64,000 nt of DNA, taken from NCBI GenBank assembly GCA_017546585.1, contig JAFYWC010000021.1:60945-124944 (forward strand), given 5' to 3'. This DNA is from Bacteroidales bacterium (lineage in GTDB: Bacteria; Bacteroidota; Bacteroidia; Bacteroidales; UBA932). The translations under genes and the position numbers were made by a program. The notes under the pieces are model-generated. The model had not been told where the DNA came from. It worked only from the letters and a program-made list of their open reading frames with translations, and did no database searches. Shown piece by piece: positions 54,141 through 63,799 of the stretch. The stretch's first letter is position 1. The number at the start of each line of letters is the position of its first letter.

Positions 54141-55739
54141 TTACCAGTTGAAGTTGAATACGATGTCGCGTGGGATTCCAGCGCCGTTCACCTTCTCGAT
54201 GTCTGCTGCAAGAGCTTCGCGAATGTTTGCGTTTTCAGTGGCATAAGCCTGCGCGAATTCGAAGTTTCCGGTAGCCTGTGTCTCAAGGATGAGGCTTGCC
54301 CAAGTGTCGACTGCTGCAGCTGCCTTCTCAAAGTCGATCACCCACTTTCCTTCCTCGTTGCGGGTGAATGCGCCGTGATCCTCCATATAGTTGTAGCACA
54401 TCATATTAGCCTTTCCGTGAGAAGATGCGAAGCCGAAGCGTACAGAACGTACGATACCTGCGATGAAGGTTGCAAGTGACTGCTCCTTTGTGATGTCTGT
54501 GATCTCGCCCATATCGATGAGTTTGCTTACCATAAACAGACCGAGGATGTCAGCCTTCGCCTCTTCCCAAGACGTCTTCTGGTCGCCAATAGCCTGGTCA
54601 ACTGTGCCCTTGCCGTTGATGGTCTGCTTTACTCCGAGTCCGTGAGCAACCTCGTGGAAGGTCACGTTCCAGAAGAATGCGTCAGCACTGAGATACTCGA
54701 GCTGCTCAGGAACCATAAGGACCTCTCCGATAGGCATCATAATCTTGTCAAACTTCGCCATCATACTGTTGTAGAGCTGGAGGCGGCGTGCGCCCTTGGC
54801 AGCGTGTACTCTCTCGTCGTTAGGGAGGTTGATGGCGATTGTCTTGCTGCCCGCGTTGCAGTCGCCGGCATAGTAGATGGCGTCGTAAACGTTGAGGTCA
54901 GAAGAAGTTCCAGGCACGAAAGTCTTGTACTCTGGTGCGCAAGGAAGCATAGTCTGAAGGGTAGGGAGAAGGGCAACATATTTTGCAAGGTTTGCACTGC
55001 GTGTCTCGTCCTTGAGGAGGATGAATGCCTCATATGCCGCCTTGGCCTCGAAAAGGTGGTCGTCATAGTTCTCGATAGGTCCGATCACGAGGTCCATATT
55101 GCAGTCCTTCATATCCATCCAAGCAAGGTCGCTGGCGAGGTAATCGTCTGTGCGGAAAGCCTTTATGCGCTCAGTGAGGTATGTGCGCATACCCTCGTTT
55201 GAGGTGAGGGCAGCAGCCTCCTCGAGGAGTGCGCATACCTTGTCGAGCTCTTCCTTGTACTCGTCGCGGTACCATACGGTCTTGAGTGCGCCGTTCTCGT
55301 CGCGACGGATTACAGTGTAAAGATTGAACTTGTCGGCATCCTCGAACGCTTCCCACTCTTCCATAGTCATATCCTGTGGATAGTACTGGCAGCCGAGCGG
55401 CTTTTCGCCGTATCCTTCAACGAAAGATGCGTTGTTGTCGAGGTGGTCCCAAGGACCGTAGTTGATCATAGCGTATGCCTTCTCGTACTCATTGGTCAAG
55501 GCCTCCATCTCGGCCTTGTCTCCGAATGTCTGCTTCCAGAAGAGGCCGTCCATAATGTCTGCAGCCTCGCGGAAGAGCGATACGATCTTCTTGTCATTTT
55601 CCGAAAGAGCATCGTAGAGAGGTGAAGATACCTCTACGACTGCATAGCTCTCGACTTTCTCCTTGAGGTCAGACTCCTGGGACTGACCACAAGCAGCCAC
55701 TGCGACTGCAGTGGCTGCTAAGATGTAAAATCTATTCAT
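54141..55739 (-). CDS. M49 (dipeptidyl-peptidase III)-like zinc metallopeptidase lipoprotein
   Basis: 532 residues. Signal ends in AVAAC (Cys17), so lipid-anchored. The zinc motif is FHEVAHGLG (His362, Glu363, His366) and a downstream EEAKAD supplies the third ligand, the spacing seen in DPP III-type enzymes. Classical DPP III has the six-residue HELLGH, whereas this protein has the ordinary five-residue HExxH. Sequences such as GPIENYDDHLFEAKAAYEAF and NLPNDERV are family-like. Likely cleaves dipeptides from oligopeptides in the periplasm or at the surface. tpiA lies 9 bases upstream, so co-transcription is likely. Confidence 0.85.
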   Translation of the reverse strand: MNRFYILAATAVAVAACGQSQESDLKEKVESYAVVEVSSPLYDALSENDKKIVSLFREAADIMDGLFWKQTFGDKAEMEALTNEYEKAYAMINYGPWDHLDNNASFVEGYGEKPLGCQYYPQDMTMEEWEAFEDADKFNLYTVIRRDENGALKTVWYRDEYKEELDKVCALLEEAAALTSNEGMRTYLTERIKAFRTDDYLASDLAWMDMKDCNMDLVIGPIENYDDHLFEAKAAYEAFILLKDETRSANLAKYVALLPTLQTMLPCAPEYKTFVPGTSSDLNVYDAIYYAGDCNAGSKTIAINLPNDERVHAAKGARRLQLYNSMMAKFDKIMMPIGEVLMVPEQLEYLSADAFFWNVTFHEVAHGLGVKQTINGKGTVDQAIGDQKTSWEEAKADILGLFMVSKLIDMGEITDITKEQSLATFIAGIVRSVRFGFASSHGKANMMCYNYMEDHGAFTRNEEGKWVIDFEKAAAAVDTWASLILETQATGNFEFAQAYATENANIREALAADIEKVNGAGIPRDIVFNFNW

Positions 55740-55748
55740 ATCAATGAA

Positions 55749-56501
55749 TTAGAAGCTTACTGCGATTGCCTTGAAGCTGTCAGCCTTGAGAGCAGCGCCA
55801 CCGATAAGACCGCCGTCGATGTCTGGGCAAGCGAAAAGTTCCTTAGCGTTTGTAGGGTTGCAAGAACCGCCGTAGAGGATAGAGATCTCCTCAGCGAGCT
55901 CACCGAACTTCTCAGCGAGAACCTTGCGGATCTCAGCGTGGATCTCCTGTGCCTGCTCTGCAGTTGCAGTAAGACCTGTTCCGATAGCCCATACTGGCTC
56001 GTAAGCTACTACTACCTTTGCCATCTCCTCAGCTGTGAGCTCGAAAAGAACGTTCTTTACCTGCTCAGTTACAACCTCGAAGTGACGACAAGCCTCGCGC
56101 TCCTCCTTCTTCTCGCCGATGCAGAAGATTGGAGAAAGACCCTCAGCGAGAGCAAGCTTAACCTTCTCTACGAGGAGAGCGTCAGTCTCACCATAGTACT
56201 CTCTTCTCTCAGAGTGACCGAGGATAACGTACTCAGCACCGAGACCAGCGATCATATTTACAGCAACCTCACCAGTGTAAGCGCCCTTTGTGTGGTTTGC
56301 GCAGTTCTGAGCTGAAAGACCTACAGCTGAACCCTTTACAACCTCAGCTACTGGGTAAAGGTGAGTGAATGGCGGAGCGATGATGAGCTTTACGTCAGCT
56401 GGAACCTCAGCTGAAGCCTCTACTACTGCCTTTGCGAGCTCTACGCCCTCTGCAACTGTTGTGTTCATCTTCCAGTTGCCTGCTACGATGTGTTTTCTCA
56501 T
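55749..56501 (-). CDS. tpiA: Triosephosphate isomerase
   Basis: 250 residues. Catalytic segments AGNWKMN (Lys), LGHSERR (His) and [12 protein letters not shown] (Glu), with the phosphate loop GGSC and GLIGGAAL at the end. Interconverts DHAP and glyceraldehyde-3-phosphate in glycolysis. Codon use is strongly biased, in keeping with high expression. Upstream of the M49-like gene in the same direction. Confidence 0.98.
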   Translation of the reverse strand: MRKHIVAGNWKMNTTVAEGVELAKAVVEASAEVPADVKLIIAPPFTHLYPVAEVVKGSAVGLSAQNCANHTKGAYTGEVAVNMIAGLGAEYVILGHSERREYYGETDALLVEKVKLALAEGLSPIFCIGEKKEEREACRHFEVVTEQVKNVLFELTAEEMAKVVVAYEPVWAIGTGLTATAEQAQEIHAEIRKVLAEKFGELAEEISILYGGSCNPTNAKELFACPDIDGGLIGGAALKADSFKAIAVSF

Positions 56502-56587
56502 TGTTGTAATATTTAAATTTAATGTTTGAAATTCCGTTAGGTGTGGTGTTGTGTGGTTTTTCTGCTGATTTTTTCCACGAAACGATG

Positions 56588-56595
56588 CAAATTTA
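56588..56595 (-). promoter_or_regulatory. Putative -7 box for tpiA (TAAATTTG, minus strand)
   Basis: Exact TAnnTTTG match on the minus strand 87 bases before the tpiA ATG, in the 171-base gap that also drives the divergent lipoprotein. No TTTG at the right -33 distance. Confidence 0.5.
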
Positions 56596-56642
56596 CGAGA
56601 TTTTTTCTAATTTTACGGAGTTTTTCGCGCAAACAACACTAA

Positions 56643-56672
56643 TTTATTAATAATAACTAATCTTTAACTATT
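56643..56672 (+). promoter_or_regulatory. AT-rich leader shared with the gene at 3123
   Basis: Thirty bases (TTTATTAATAATAACTAATC...) immediately before the ATG closely match the leader at 3092-3122. No Shine-Dalgarno. It probably sets high translation of these abundant lipoproteins; inferred. Confidence 0.4.
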
Positions 56673-59600
56673 ATGAAATTCGGACAATTTTTCCAGAAGT
56701 TCGCTTGCGGATCTATGATCCTCGCGGCTGTCTCTTGTCCTGTCTTCACATCGTGCTACGATGATTCGTCATTGAATGAGAGACTCGACAAGGTAGAGAA
56801 CGATGTCAATCAGATCAAGAGTGATCTCGAAGCTTTGAAGGCTGCTGTAGAGAACAATCTCACAGTCCTTGACTACAATCAGATCGAGGGAGGTTACGAA
56901 CTCCTTATGTCTGACGGCTCAAAGATCAACATCTACAACGGTGCAGACGGCAAGGACGGAGCAGACGGCAAGGACGGCGCAAATGGCAAGGATGGCGCTG
57001 ACGGCAAGGACGGTGCAGACGGCAAGGACGGTGCACAGGGTCCTCAGGGACCACAGGGCCCTCAGGGTCCGGCAGGTGCTGACGGCAAGGATGGCGCTGA
57101 CGGTAAGGACGGTGATGCTTTCTTCCAGAGCGTAGAGCTCAGCGAGGACGGCGCATACATCATCATCACTCTCGTTGACGGTACTGTATTCGAACTTCCT
57201 CTTTCAAATAACTTCAACCTCCTTCTCCAGGTCGCTGACTACGAGGTTGCTGAGGGTGAGACAATTGAGGTAGCCTACACTATCGTAGGTGCAAAGGAGT
57301 CTGACAATGTTGTCGTAAGAATCCTTTCTACTTCAAACTGTACAGCAGAGATTCTCCCTGCAAAGAGCGCTGTTTCAGTTACTACTCAGTCAGGTGCAGG
57401 TTATGTTGACCTCTATGCTATCAACAATACAACAGGTGAGCTCAAGGCTAAGACCATCTCATTTGACGGATATCAGTTCGCTGTTGCCAACACTACATTC
57501 TATGTGTCTCCAGTGGGTGGAAACGTAGAGGTTCCTGTTACAACATCAATCGATTATGTATATGAGATCGAAGGCTCTTGGCTTACTTATGTAGAGACAA
57601 AGGCTGTACGCAACGAGACTATGGTTCTCACTGCAGCTGCTGCCAACACTTCATCTGCTGACAATACAGCTACAGTTACTCTCAAGGCTAAGAAGACAGG
57701 CAAGGAGCTTGCACAGTTCACTGTCGTTCAGAAGAACTACTATCCTGAGTGGATCACTGATGAGGCTGGCGAGCAGGTAGAGTGGGCAGAGAAATTCACT
57801 CTCTCAAGATATGAGGATGTGACTCTCGATCCATCTACAGTTTCAACAAAGAAGGGCGTGTTCACATTCGAGGTTACCGACAATCCTGCAATGGGTGCAT
57901 TCAAGGTTGTGAATATGTTCAACTCTGATATGTACTTCCAGAATGGACAGCCTGTTTCAGGCCAGGGCGGTACATACTACGCTGATGTTGAGGGTGACGT
58001 TCTTACAGTATATTATAAGGATGCAGTCCTCAGCTACGGTTTCTCAAAAGACATCGAGCTCGCTTACGACTCAGTTGCCAAGACTTTCTCAGTTGCTAAG
58101 GTTAAGACTTACAACTACGCTACAAGCCGTGATGCATACATCTACGACTATACTGCTGCTGTAAAGGTTGATGCTCCGGCAGGTGAGGCTACTCCTATCG
58201 AGAAGTTCGCAGGTACTTGGACTGAGACTTTCAAGGAGGAAATGACTATGGGTACTCCAGTGGAGGCTAAGAATGAGAACCTTAAGGTATCTGTAGTGGA
58301 TGGCAAACTCTACTTCGAGAATATGTTCTGTGTATCAGCTTGGGGAACTCCATATTCAGGTAACTATTATGGTACTCTTTCAGCTGATGGCAAGACTGTT
58401 ACTATCGAGGACGCTGGTAGCCCTCATATGTTCTTCGGTCCTGTAGGATCACTTGACCTTGCAGTAGAAGGCAATACTCTTACATTCAGCTCTGCATTCT
58501 ACGGCTATGTGACTGACTACGTTGCAATCAACCCTAATATGGATCTCGGTGGCGACGAGCCAGAGGTACCTGCAGGTTGGGATGGCGCTAAGGTGTACAA
58601 GTCTACATCAGGCGAGATTATGTGGCAGAACTATTTGACTTATGAGTCTGGATTCGGTGCTACAGTGACAGTCTCTATGGATGTGGATACAGAGGGTAAT
58701 GCAAAGGAGGGTTACGCAACATTCACAGTTGCTGCTCCTAACGCAACTCCTACTGTAAACGAGTGCGGCGAATATGAGTTCAATGCTGATACAAAGACTC
58801 TGACTATCAAGGATATCACCATTATGAACGGATCAATGTCCAAGACTACACTTGACATCCCGTTCGTAGTTTCAGACGACAAGAGCGAGTTGACTCTCGA
58901 GGCTTACACAATTCCTACAGGAAGTGTGCTTCCACTTGACTTCCCGGCAAATGGCGTGGGTATCAACCTCATCCTCGACATTACTCTCGCAGGCCAGGGT
59001 GATGAGCCAGCAGAGCCAGAGGTTCCAGCAGCTTTTGCTGAACTCGTATGGAGCGCAGCTGTTCCATTCGGTGGCGGACAGGACAGAAATATGACAATGG
59101 ACTCTGAATATGTTTACGTAGCTCAGTCAGCTGGTGGAAACGGTGTCATCAAGGCTTACAGCATTGCTGACGGTTCTTATGTAAAGGACGTTAAGGTTGC
59201 TACCAAGGTCTCAGTTTCTACAAACGGTACTCACGCTATCTCTTGCGTAAGAGTAATGTCTAACACTGATGCTTCTATCAACGGTGGAAAGGATGTTCTC
59301 GTTGCTTCTAACCTTACAACTGGTGACGGTACTGCAAAGCTTACTGTCTATGTATGGGCAAACGGTATCGATGCAGATCCTAACTACTATGTGATTGACT
59401 CAGGTACACGCCGTCTTGGTGACAAGTTCACTACAAGAGGTACAATCCAGGCAGGTGAGCTCCTTTTCTTTGACTACAATGATGGTGGTGTAGTTATTCG
59501 CGTGAATATGAAGGACGGTGTAGCAGGTCTTTGGGGAACTCCTGACCTTGCTTACGCGACAGGACGCTATGCTATGCCAATGGATGGTATGAGCAACATC

Positions 59601-60044
59601 GGTGAGTGCACAATCCACCCAGATGCAACATTTGACGGTGATGGCAACCCAACTGCAGCGCTCCTTACTACAAACGTAGCTGGTAAGTTCTTCACTCAGA
59701 CTTCAGGCAATGGCTATGCGCTTTCAGCTTGGGGCGCTGATCCAGACCTCGGTCAGACATTCGGTTACAACTTCTTCTCTCATAACGACAAAGACTATAT
59801 CGCATATGTAAAGCTCGCTGCTGATAGAAATTCAGCAACTCTCAATGTGATTGAAGATGTAAACGGTGCTGCTGACTTTAAGGGTACACTTGAGGCTAAG
59901 ACTGGTCTCTTTACAGCTCCTGTAGAGGGTTCAGGTAACGCTGGTCACGGTGTTGCAGACTGCGCAACAGCAGTTTCAGGCGGTGTAAGATACATCGCTG
60001 TAATGGCACAGAACATCGGCATCTCAGTTTACAAGCTTAACTAA
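56673..60044 (+). CDS. Large stalked lipoprotein with collagen-like repeat and propeller-like C-terminus
   Basis: 1123 residues. A signal with two candidate lipidation Cys (C22, C28); the SCYDD context at C28 matches the gene at 3123. A coiled coil (NERLDKVENDVNQIKSDLEA) forms the DUF4988/PL29-N-like stalk. Residues ~90-148 are about 19 Gly-X-Y triplets (GADGKDG and GPQGPQG). A BACON-like domain (~270-355, ending FTVVQKN) and further beta domains follow. From ~785 the region looks like a DUF4623-type propeller (AELVWSAAVPFGGGQDRNM). Strong codon bias. No catalytic motif; a trimeric surface adhesin or binding protein is possible. Confidence 0.75.
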   Translation: MKFGQFFQKFACGSMILAAVSCPVFTSCYDDSSLNERLDKVENDVNQIKSDLEALKAAVENNLTVLDYNQIEGGYELLMSDGSKINIYNGADGKDGADGKDGANGKDGADGKDGADGKDGAQGPQGPQGPQGPAGADGKDGADGKDGDAFFQSVELSEDGAYIIITLVDGTVFELPLSNNFNLLLQVADYEVAEGETIEVAYTIVGAKESDNVVVRILSTSNCTAEILPAKSAVSVTTQSGAGYVDLYAINNTTGELKAKTISFDGYQFAVANTTFYVSPVGGNVEVPVTTSIDYVYEIEGSWLTYVETKAVRNETMVLTAAAANTSSADNTATVTLKAKKTGKELAQFTVVQKNYYPEWITDEAGEQVEWAEKFTLSRYEDVTLDPSTVSTKKGVFTFEVTDNPAMGAFKVVNMFNSDMYFQNGQPVSGQGGTYYADVEGDVLTVYYKDAVLSYGFSKDIELAYDSVAKTFSVAKVKTYNYATSRDAYIYDYTAAVKVDAPAGEATPIEKFAGTWTETFKEEMTMGTPVEAKNENLKVSVVDGKLYFENMFCVSAWGTPYSGNYYGTLSADGKTVTIEDAGSPHMFFGPVGSLDLAVEGNTLTFSSAFYGYVTDYVAINPNMDLGGDEPEVPAGWDGAKVYKSTSGEIMWQNYLTYESGFGATVTVSMDVDTEGNAKEGYATFTVAAPNATPTVNECGEYEFNADTKTLTIKDITIMNGSMSKTTLDIPFVVSDDKSELTLEAYTIPTGSVLPLDFPANGVGINLILDITLAGQGDEPAEPEVPAAFAELVWSAAVPFGGGQDRNMTMDSEYVYVAQSAGGNGVIKAYSIADGSYVKDVKVATKVSVSTNGTHAISCVRVMSNTDASINGGKDVLVASNLTTGDGTAKLTVYVWANGIDADPNYYVIDSGTRRLGDKFTTRGTIQAGELLFFDYNDGGVVIRVNMKDGVAGLWGTPDLAYATGRYAMPMDGMSNIGECTIHPDATFDGDGNPTAALLTTNVAGKFFTQTSGNGYALSAWGADPDLGQTFGYNFFSHNDKDYIAYVKLAADRNSATLNVIEDVNGAADFKGTLEAKTGLFTAPVEGSGNAGHGVADCATAVSGGVRYIAVMAQNIGISVYKLN
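56940..57117 (+). repeat. Collagen-like Gly-X-Y coding repeat
   Basis: A run of about 19 triplets rich in GKDGAD 18-base units with a central GPQ stretch. Copies differ at third positions. It encodes a potential triple-helical rod between the coiled coil and the first beta domain. Confidence 0.85.
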
Positions 60045-60064
60045 TCGATCTTGATTAAAATATC

Positions 60065-60096
60065 AGAGGCTGACCAGACGGTCAGCCTCTTTTTTG
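60065..60096 (+). terminator. Rho-independent terminator
   Basis: 11-bp stem AGAGGCTGACC / GGTCAGCCTCT with loop AGAC, then TTTTTTG. It ends the large lipoprotein unit, 20 bases after its stop; the convergent small lipoprotein gene ends 3 bases further on. Confidence 0.93.
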
Positions 60097-60098
60097 TT

Positions 60099-60503
60099 TT
60101 ATAGAATCTTGATTACCGCTCCGATGTCCTTGTCGTCGTTCCAGAGCCATACAAGGCCGTCTTGGGAGATCTTCTCCACAGAGTAGGTGAGTCCCTCCTG
60201 TGTCTTTATATCGGTGTCTGTAGTGTATTCGATGTCTCCTTTTATCTTCTGGCCTTCCGATGACGGCATAGTCTCGCATCTGAAGAGGAACCATTCGGAC
60301 ACCTTGTCATCCACGACTCTGAACTCGTTCTTCTTGTCATTGAATCCCAACTGCCAGGTGTTCTCGTCGTATATTATCTGGTCAACTCCCTTAATGGTCA
60401 GCGAGATCTCGTTGCGTGGAAGCAGAATCTCTTCCGGACGGTATCCGTCGCAGCTGGCAAATGCTACAGCCGCTGTTACTATATATATAAAAGTCCTTTT
60501 CAT
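60099..60503 (-). CDS. Small hypothetical lipoprotein
   Basis: 134 residues. Lipobox AFASC (Cys18), then YRPEEILLPRNEISLTI and a beta-rich body with FLFRCETMPSSEGQKI and LVWLWNDDKDIGAVIKIL. I recognise no family. It starts 2 bases after the M6 protease gene stop, so the two are probably one transcript, and it may be an accessory or inhibitor of that protease; that is inference from position only. Confidence 0.7.
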   Translation of the reverse strand: MKRTFIYIVTAAVAFASCDGYRPEEILLPRNEISLTIKGVDQIIYDENTWQLGFNDKKNEFRVVDDKVSEWFLFRCETMPSSEGQKIKGDIEYTTDTDIKTQEGLTYSVEKISQDGLVWLWNDDKDIGAVIKIL

Positions 60504-60505
60504 AA

Positions 60506-62671
60506 TTACTCAGCAATGTTGATTCTCTTTTCAAGTATATCCTGGCTTCCGTCAGGCCAATATATGTATGCCTTAAGTACACCGCTTTCGGTCAGTCTGT
60601 AATATCCGTCTCCGTCCGGCTTGATGCCTTTCCTGTTGAAGGTCCATTCGATCGCTTCTGCTCCTGATGCGTTGTATGCTCTGAGCGCAACCTCTGTTCC
60701 CTTTGCGAATGTGCCGTCTGCATTGGTCTTGGACTTGCCGAAGTATATGTATGGCCATTCCACAGGTGCCTGGCGGCTTGTCATAAACGACACGCTCTTT
60801 GCTTCTCCCTTCATATCCTCGTTCTCAAAGTATATTGATACGGAATATGTCTTGTTACCTGGGGTCAGGCCCTCAAGAGTGATGGAGTATTTTCCTGGCT
60901 CGTATGGTGATACCTTTGCGGTTTCTGTCTCCTGTCCAGTTCTTCCCCATACGACAGTGGCTTCTCCTTCATATACCCTGTCGCTTTCGAATCTCACGAT
61001 GGCAGCGTCCATAAATGCTTCTGACCTGATGTTTGAGGCTACAGGTGGGGTGACGCCAGGGAATCCGGTTACAGTGATGATGATGTTTTCGCCGTCACGC
61101 TTGATGTCTGTAATGCCTGCCTTGTCAGTCTTGCCGGTCCACCATCTGAGGCCAGGTGTAGACTCGTGTGTCAGAGCGTTTGCGGATCCATATGGGAAGA
61201 AGATTCCTTTGATGTTCTGTACTTTTGTCATATAATCAAGGCTGCTGCTGAACTGGTCGGTTCTTCCGTCTGCCTCGATAAGGTCGGCACACTGATGTGA
61301 CTGTAGCGCATTTACAGAGTTGGCGCTGTTCCATCTTTTTGCATTGGCTGCGGTCTTGTCTATGTGGTAAACGAGCATACCGCTGCCGCCGATGTATGTG
61401 TCCCATCCGGTTGCGCTCCTGTTCTCAAGGAGATAGTATTCTCCTCTGGTGTCGGTCTCAAGACGGTAGAATCTGCCGCCTTTTCCGATAGGCTCGAGCA
61501 CATATGTTCCGTTGCTCTCGATGGTTATAGGCTCGCTGATGCCGAGAATCTCTCTTTCTATTGCATTGTAGTATGGAGGTGTGTTGCTGTCGTTGTTCAT
61601 ATTTCCTCCATCCATAAGTGCAGTCCAGGTCCAGGTGCCTGCAGCCCATCCACCTGTGTCGTAGTCGCTGTCATAAAGGTCAGGGAGTCCGAATGTGTGG
61701 CTGTATTCGTGGCAGAATGTGCCGATTCCTGCAAGCAGATTGCCTCTGTCGGTATTCATAAGTTCAGCTGTGCAGGCATATCTGTCGATGACCTTGCCGT
61801 TCAGTCTGCAGTCTATTCCGGCTCCGGTCTTTACAAACCAGGCGTGAGACCAGATCAGGTCGCTCTGGCTAGGGTATTCCGCCTCGTCGCATCCTGCAAA
61901 GAATATGAAGACGTTGTCTACCTTTCCGTCATTGTCATCGTCGTACAGCGAGAAGTCGATTCCGGTTTCAGCAGCAAGCTCACAGGCCTCCTGTACCATT
62001 TCCGCAGGTCTGATGTCATTGCCGTAAGCGTCGTTGGCCCCGTAATATGCTCTTCTCTTGGTGAGTGTGACTATTTCACTGACGTCAAATGAGAAATCGA
62101 TCGATCCGCCGAACTGGTCGTTGAAGTATTCTATTGCTGAACCTGTCGCTCCGTTGACGTTGTATCCTTTTTGTGTCAGAAGGTTTACGAAATCCTGCCT
62201 TGAGTACTGGAAAGTGATGTCGAGATACTCGGCAAGAATCACGATGCCGTGCTTTTTCTGTGGCTCGCTGCCTGTGATGGCAGTTGTGTTCTGCAGAAGT
62301 CTTGTCTCTCCGGCGTTTTCCCAGATAAGGTCACGCTTCATTTCGGCTTTCCGGGCTATGAGGTCGTAAGGGATGTTCCTGCATTCGGAAAGAATATCGG
62401 AAGGTGCCTTTGTGCCGATGCGGTATCCTGTATTGTGTTTTGCTCCCTCATTGTCGTATGTCGCGTAGCACCACCATCCGTCAGCATCCTGAACGATGGC
62501 GTATCCGTCTATTGTTGTCTTGACTTTGCTGAATTCATCTCCTCTGCATAGACCCTGGAATGTTGTGCCGTCCGGCTGGATAAATGTGGTCATACCTGGT
62601 CTGACAGGCCTTGCGCCGGCGCAGACAGAGATAAATATCAATATTAGGACTGTATAAAGGGCGTTTTTCAT
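60506..62671 (-). CDS. M6-family secreted metalloprotease
   Basis: 721 residues. Sec signal ends in CAGARP. The propeptide-like region ends near residue 140. The catalytic domain contains YDDDNDGKVDNVFIFFAGCDE (split by a Ca-site-like DDDNDGKVD) and the extended zinc motif CHEYSHTFGLPDLYD (His321, Glu322, His325). Two Ig/FN3-like domains follow, and the C-terminal part reads as a beta-sandwich. It is an exported endopeptidase, probably degrading host or dietary protein. Co-directional with the small lipoprotein 2 bases downstream. Confidence 0.93.
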   Translation of the reverse strand: MKNALYTVLILIFISVCAGARPVRPGMTTFIQPDGTTFQGLCRGDEFSKVKTTIDGYAIVQDADGWWCYATYDNEGAKHNTGYRIGTKAPSDILSECRNIPYDLIARKAEMKRDLIWENAGETRLLQNTTAITGSEPQKKHGIVILAEYLDITFQYSRQDFVNLLTQKGYNVNGATGSAIEYFNDQFGGSIDFSFDVSEIVTLTKRRAYYGANDAYGNDIRPAEMVQEACELAAETGIDFSLYDDDNDGKVDNVFIFFAGCDEAEYPSQSDLIWSHAWFVKTGAGIDCRLNGKVIDRYACTAELMNTDRGNLLAGIGTFCHEYSHTFGLPDLYDSDYDTGGWAAGTWTWTALMDGGNMNNDSNTPPYYNAIEREILGISEPITIESNGTYVLEPIGKGGRFYRLETDTRGEYYLLENRSATGWDTYIGGSGMLVYHIDKTAANAKRWNSANSVNALQSHQCADLIEADGRTDQFSSSLDYMTKVQNIKGIFFPYGSANALTHESTPGLRWWTGKTDKAGITDIKRDGENIIITVTGFPGVTPPVASNIRSEAFMDAAIVRFESDRVYEGEATVVWGRTGQETETAKVSPYEPGKYSITLEGLTPGNKTYSVSIYFENEDMKGEAKSVSFMTSRQAPVEWPYIYFGKSKTNADGTFAKGTEVALRAYNASGAEAIEWTFNRKGIKPDGDGYYRLTESGVLKAYIYWPDGSQDILEKRINIAE

Positions 62672-62702
62672 TGTTTGGCGCTTTTGTTTGATAAAAGGTT
62701 CT

Positions 62703-62710
62703 TATCTTTG
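62703..62710 (+). promoter_or_regulatory. Putative -7 box TATCTTTG
   Basis: Exact TAnnTTTG match 29 bases before the ATG at 62740, with TTTG copies upstream at 62683 and 62687 (spacer 12-16 bases, somewhat short). In the short gap between divergent genes. Confidence 0.6.
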
Positions 62711-62739
62711 CAAACGAATTGCATATTTAACCATTTTTT

Positions 62740-63717
62740 ATGAGACGAACAAGAATTTTTGCCTTGCTCGCAGGGGCAATGACGCTTTTTACAGTGTCGG
62801 CAAATGCGCAGCAGAGTGTAGTGGACGCCGTCAACCGATTCGGAAGACTGGACAACTGGTCGCAAAGAGAGGTGAAGGAATCATCTCTTATCGGAGGAGC
62901 GACAAAGACACTATACGAGTTCTATGGAAATCAGGAGACAGTCTTTACCGGCAAGACTCCTTTCAAAGCTCCTGAAGGATATCTCTGGAGAACCAACAAT
63001 GTACTTGCCATAGTTGCAGGAGTCGTAAAGACCAACAATACCGTCTTTCCTGAGGAGAGAGGAAACGGTTACTGTGCAAGAATCGAGACACATATAGAAG
63101 AGGTCAAGGCATTGGGCATTGTCAATATGGACGTCACCTGCCAGGGCGCTTTCTTCATCGGTGCACTTCCTGAACCGATCACTACCACAAAGGATCCTAT
63201 GGCCAAGGTTATGTATGGAATTCCGTTCACCGGATGCCCGAAGTCAATAAGACTTGACATCAAGGCGGATGTCGGATATGAGGTCATAAGAGGAACCGGT
63301 TTCTCGAAACTCAAGGCTATGGGCTATAATGACGCCGCCGAGATCACAGTTCTTCTCCAGAAGAGATGGGAGGACGAGGAAGGAAATGTACACGCTCTTC
63401 GAGTAGGTACAGCAATCTGGAGAATCCACGAAGACATCCCTGAATGGATCAACGGATATGATCTTAAGATTGAATATGGTGACATTACCGGCAAGCCTTT
63501 CTATAAAGACTATATGGGAATGAAGACAGATCCTGAGACTGCATTTCACGCGATCAACAGCAACGGAAGAAATGTCATCATCCAGGAGGACGGCTGGGCG
63601 CCTGAAGGAACAGAACCGACCCACCTTGTCATAAATATAATTTCCAGCTGCGGAAAAGCCTTTTATGGTGGAGTTGGTAACACGGTTTGGGTAGATAATA
63701 TCCAGATTGTTATGTAA
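62740..63717 (+). CDS. PCMD-like (putative carbohydrate metabolism domain) secreted protein
   Basis: 325 residues. Sec signal ends in VSANAQ. The body is a jelly-roll-like fold: NRFGRLDNWSQREVKESSLI, YLWRTNNVLAI, GNGYCARIETH, GAFFIGALPEP, and MYGIPFTGCPKSIRLDIKAD, phrases typical of the PCMD family in Bacteroidetes. The C-terminus is GNTVWVDNIQIVM. The family is linked to surface glycan proteins by name, but activity is not established. It stands alone after its own promoter, with a structured region downstream. Family call moderately sure. Confidence 0.75.
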   Translation: MRRTRIFALLAGAMTLFTVSANAQQSVVDAVNRFGRLDNWSQREVKESSLIGGATKTLYEFYGNQETVFTGKTPFKAPEGYLWRTNNVLAIVAGVVKTNNTVFPEERGNGYCARIETHIEEVKALGIVNMDVTCQGAFFIGALPEPITTTKDPMAKVMYGIPFTGCPKSIRLDIKADVGYEVIRGTGFSKLKAMGYNDAAEITVLLQKRWEDEEGNVHALRVGTAIWRIHEDIPEWINGYDLKIEYGDITGKPFYKDYMGMKTDPETAFHAINSNGRNVIIQEDGWAPEGTEPTHLVINIISSCGKAFYGGVGNTVWVDNIQIVM

Positions 63718-63760
63718 AATGGAGATTTTTGTAATAAAATCTGAATTTTTTTCAAAAAGA

Positions 63761-63793
63761 TTTGCAACAATTCAGAATCTTGTTGCATCTTTG
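63761..63793 (+). promoter_or_regulatory. Promoter of the candidate small RNA
   Basis: TTTG (63761-63764), 21-base spacer, CATCTTTG (63786-63793). The -7 box differs from TAnnTTTG only in its first base. The predicted transcription start is near 63800. Confidence 0.55.
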
Positions 63794-63799
63794 TAGCAG

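Noticed and set aside
62760-62790. A GCAATGACG that resembles part of the B-family palindrome on the minus strand.
   Set aside because: Only 9 bases match and no second arm is present; it is part of a signal-peptide coding region.
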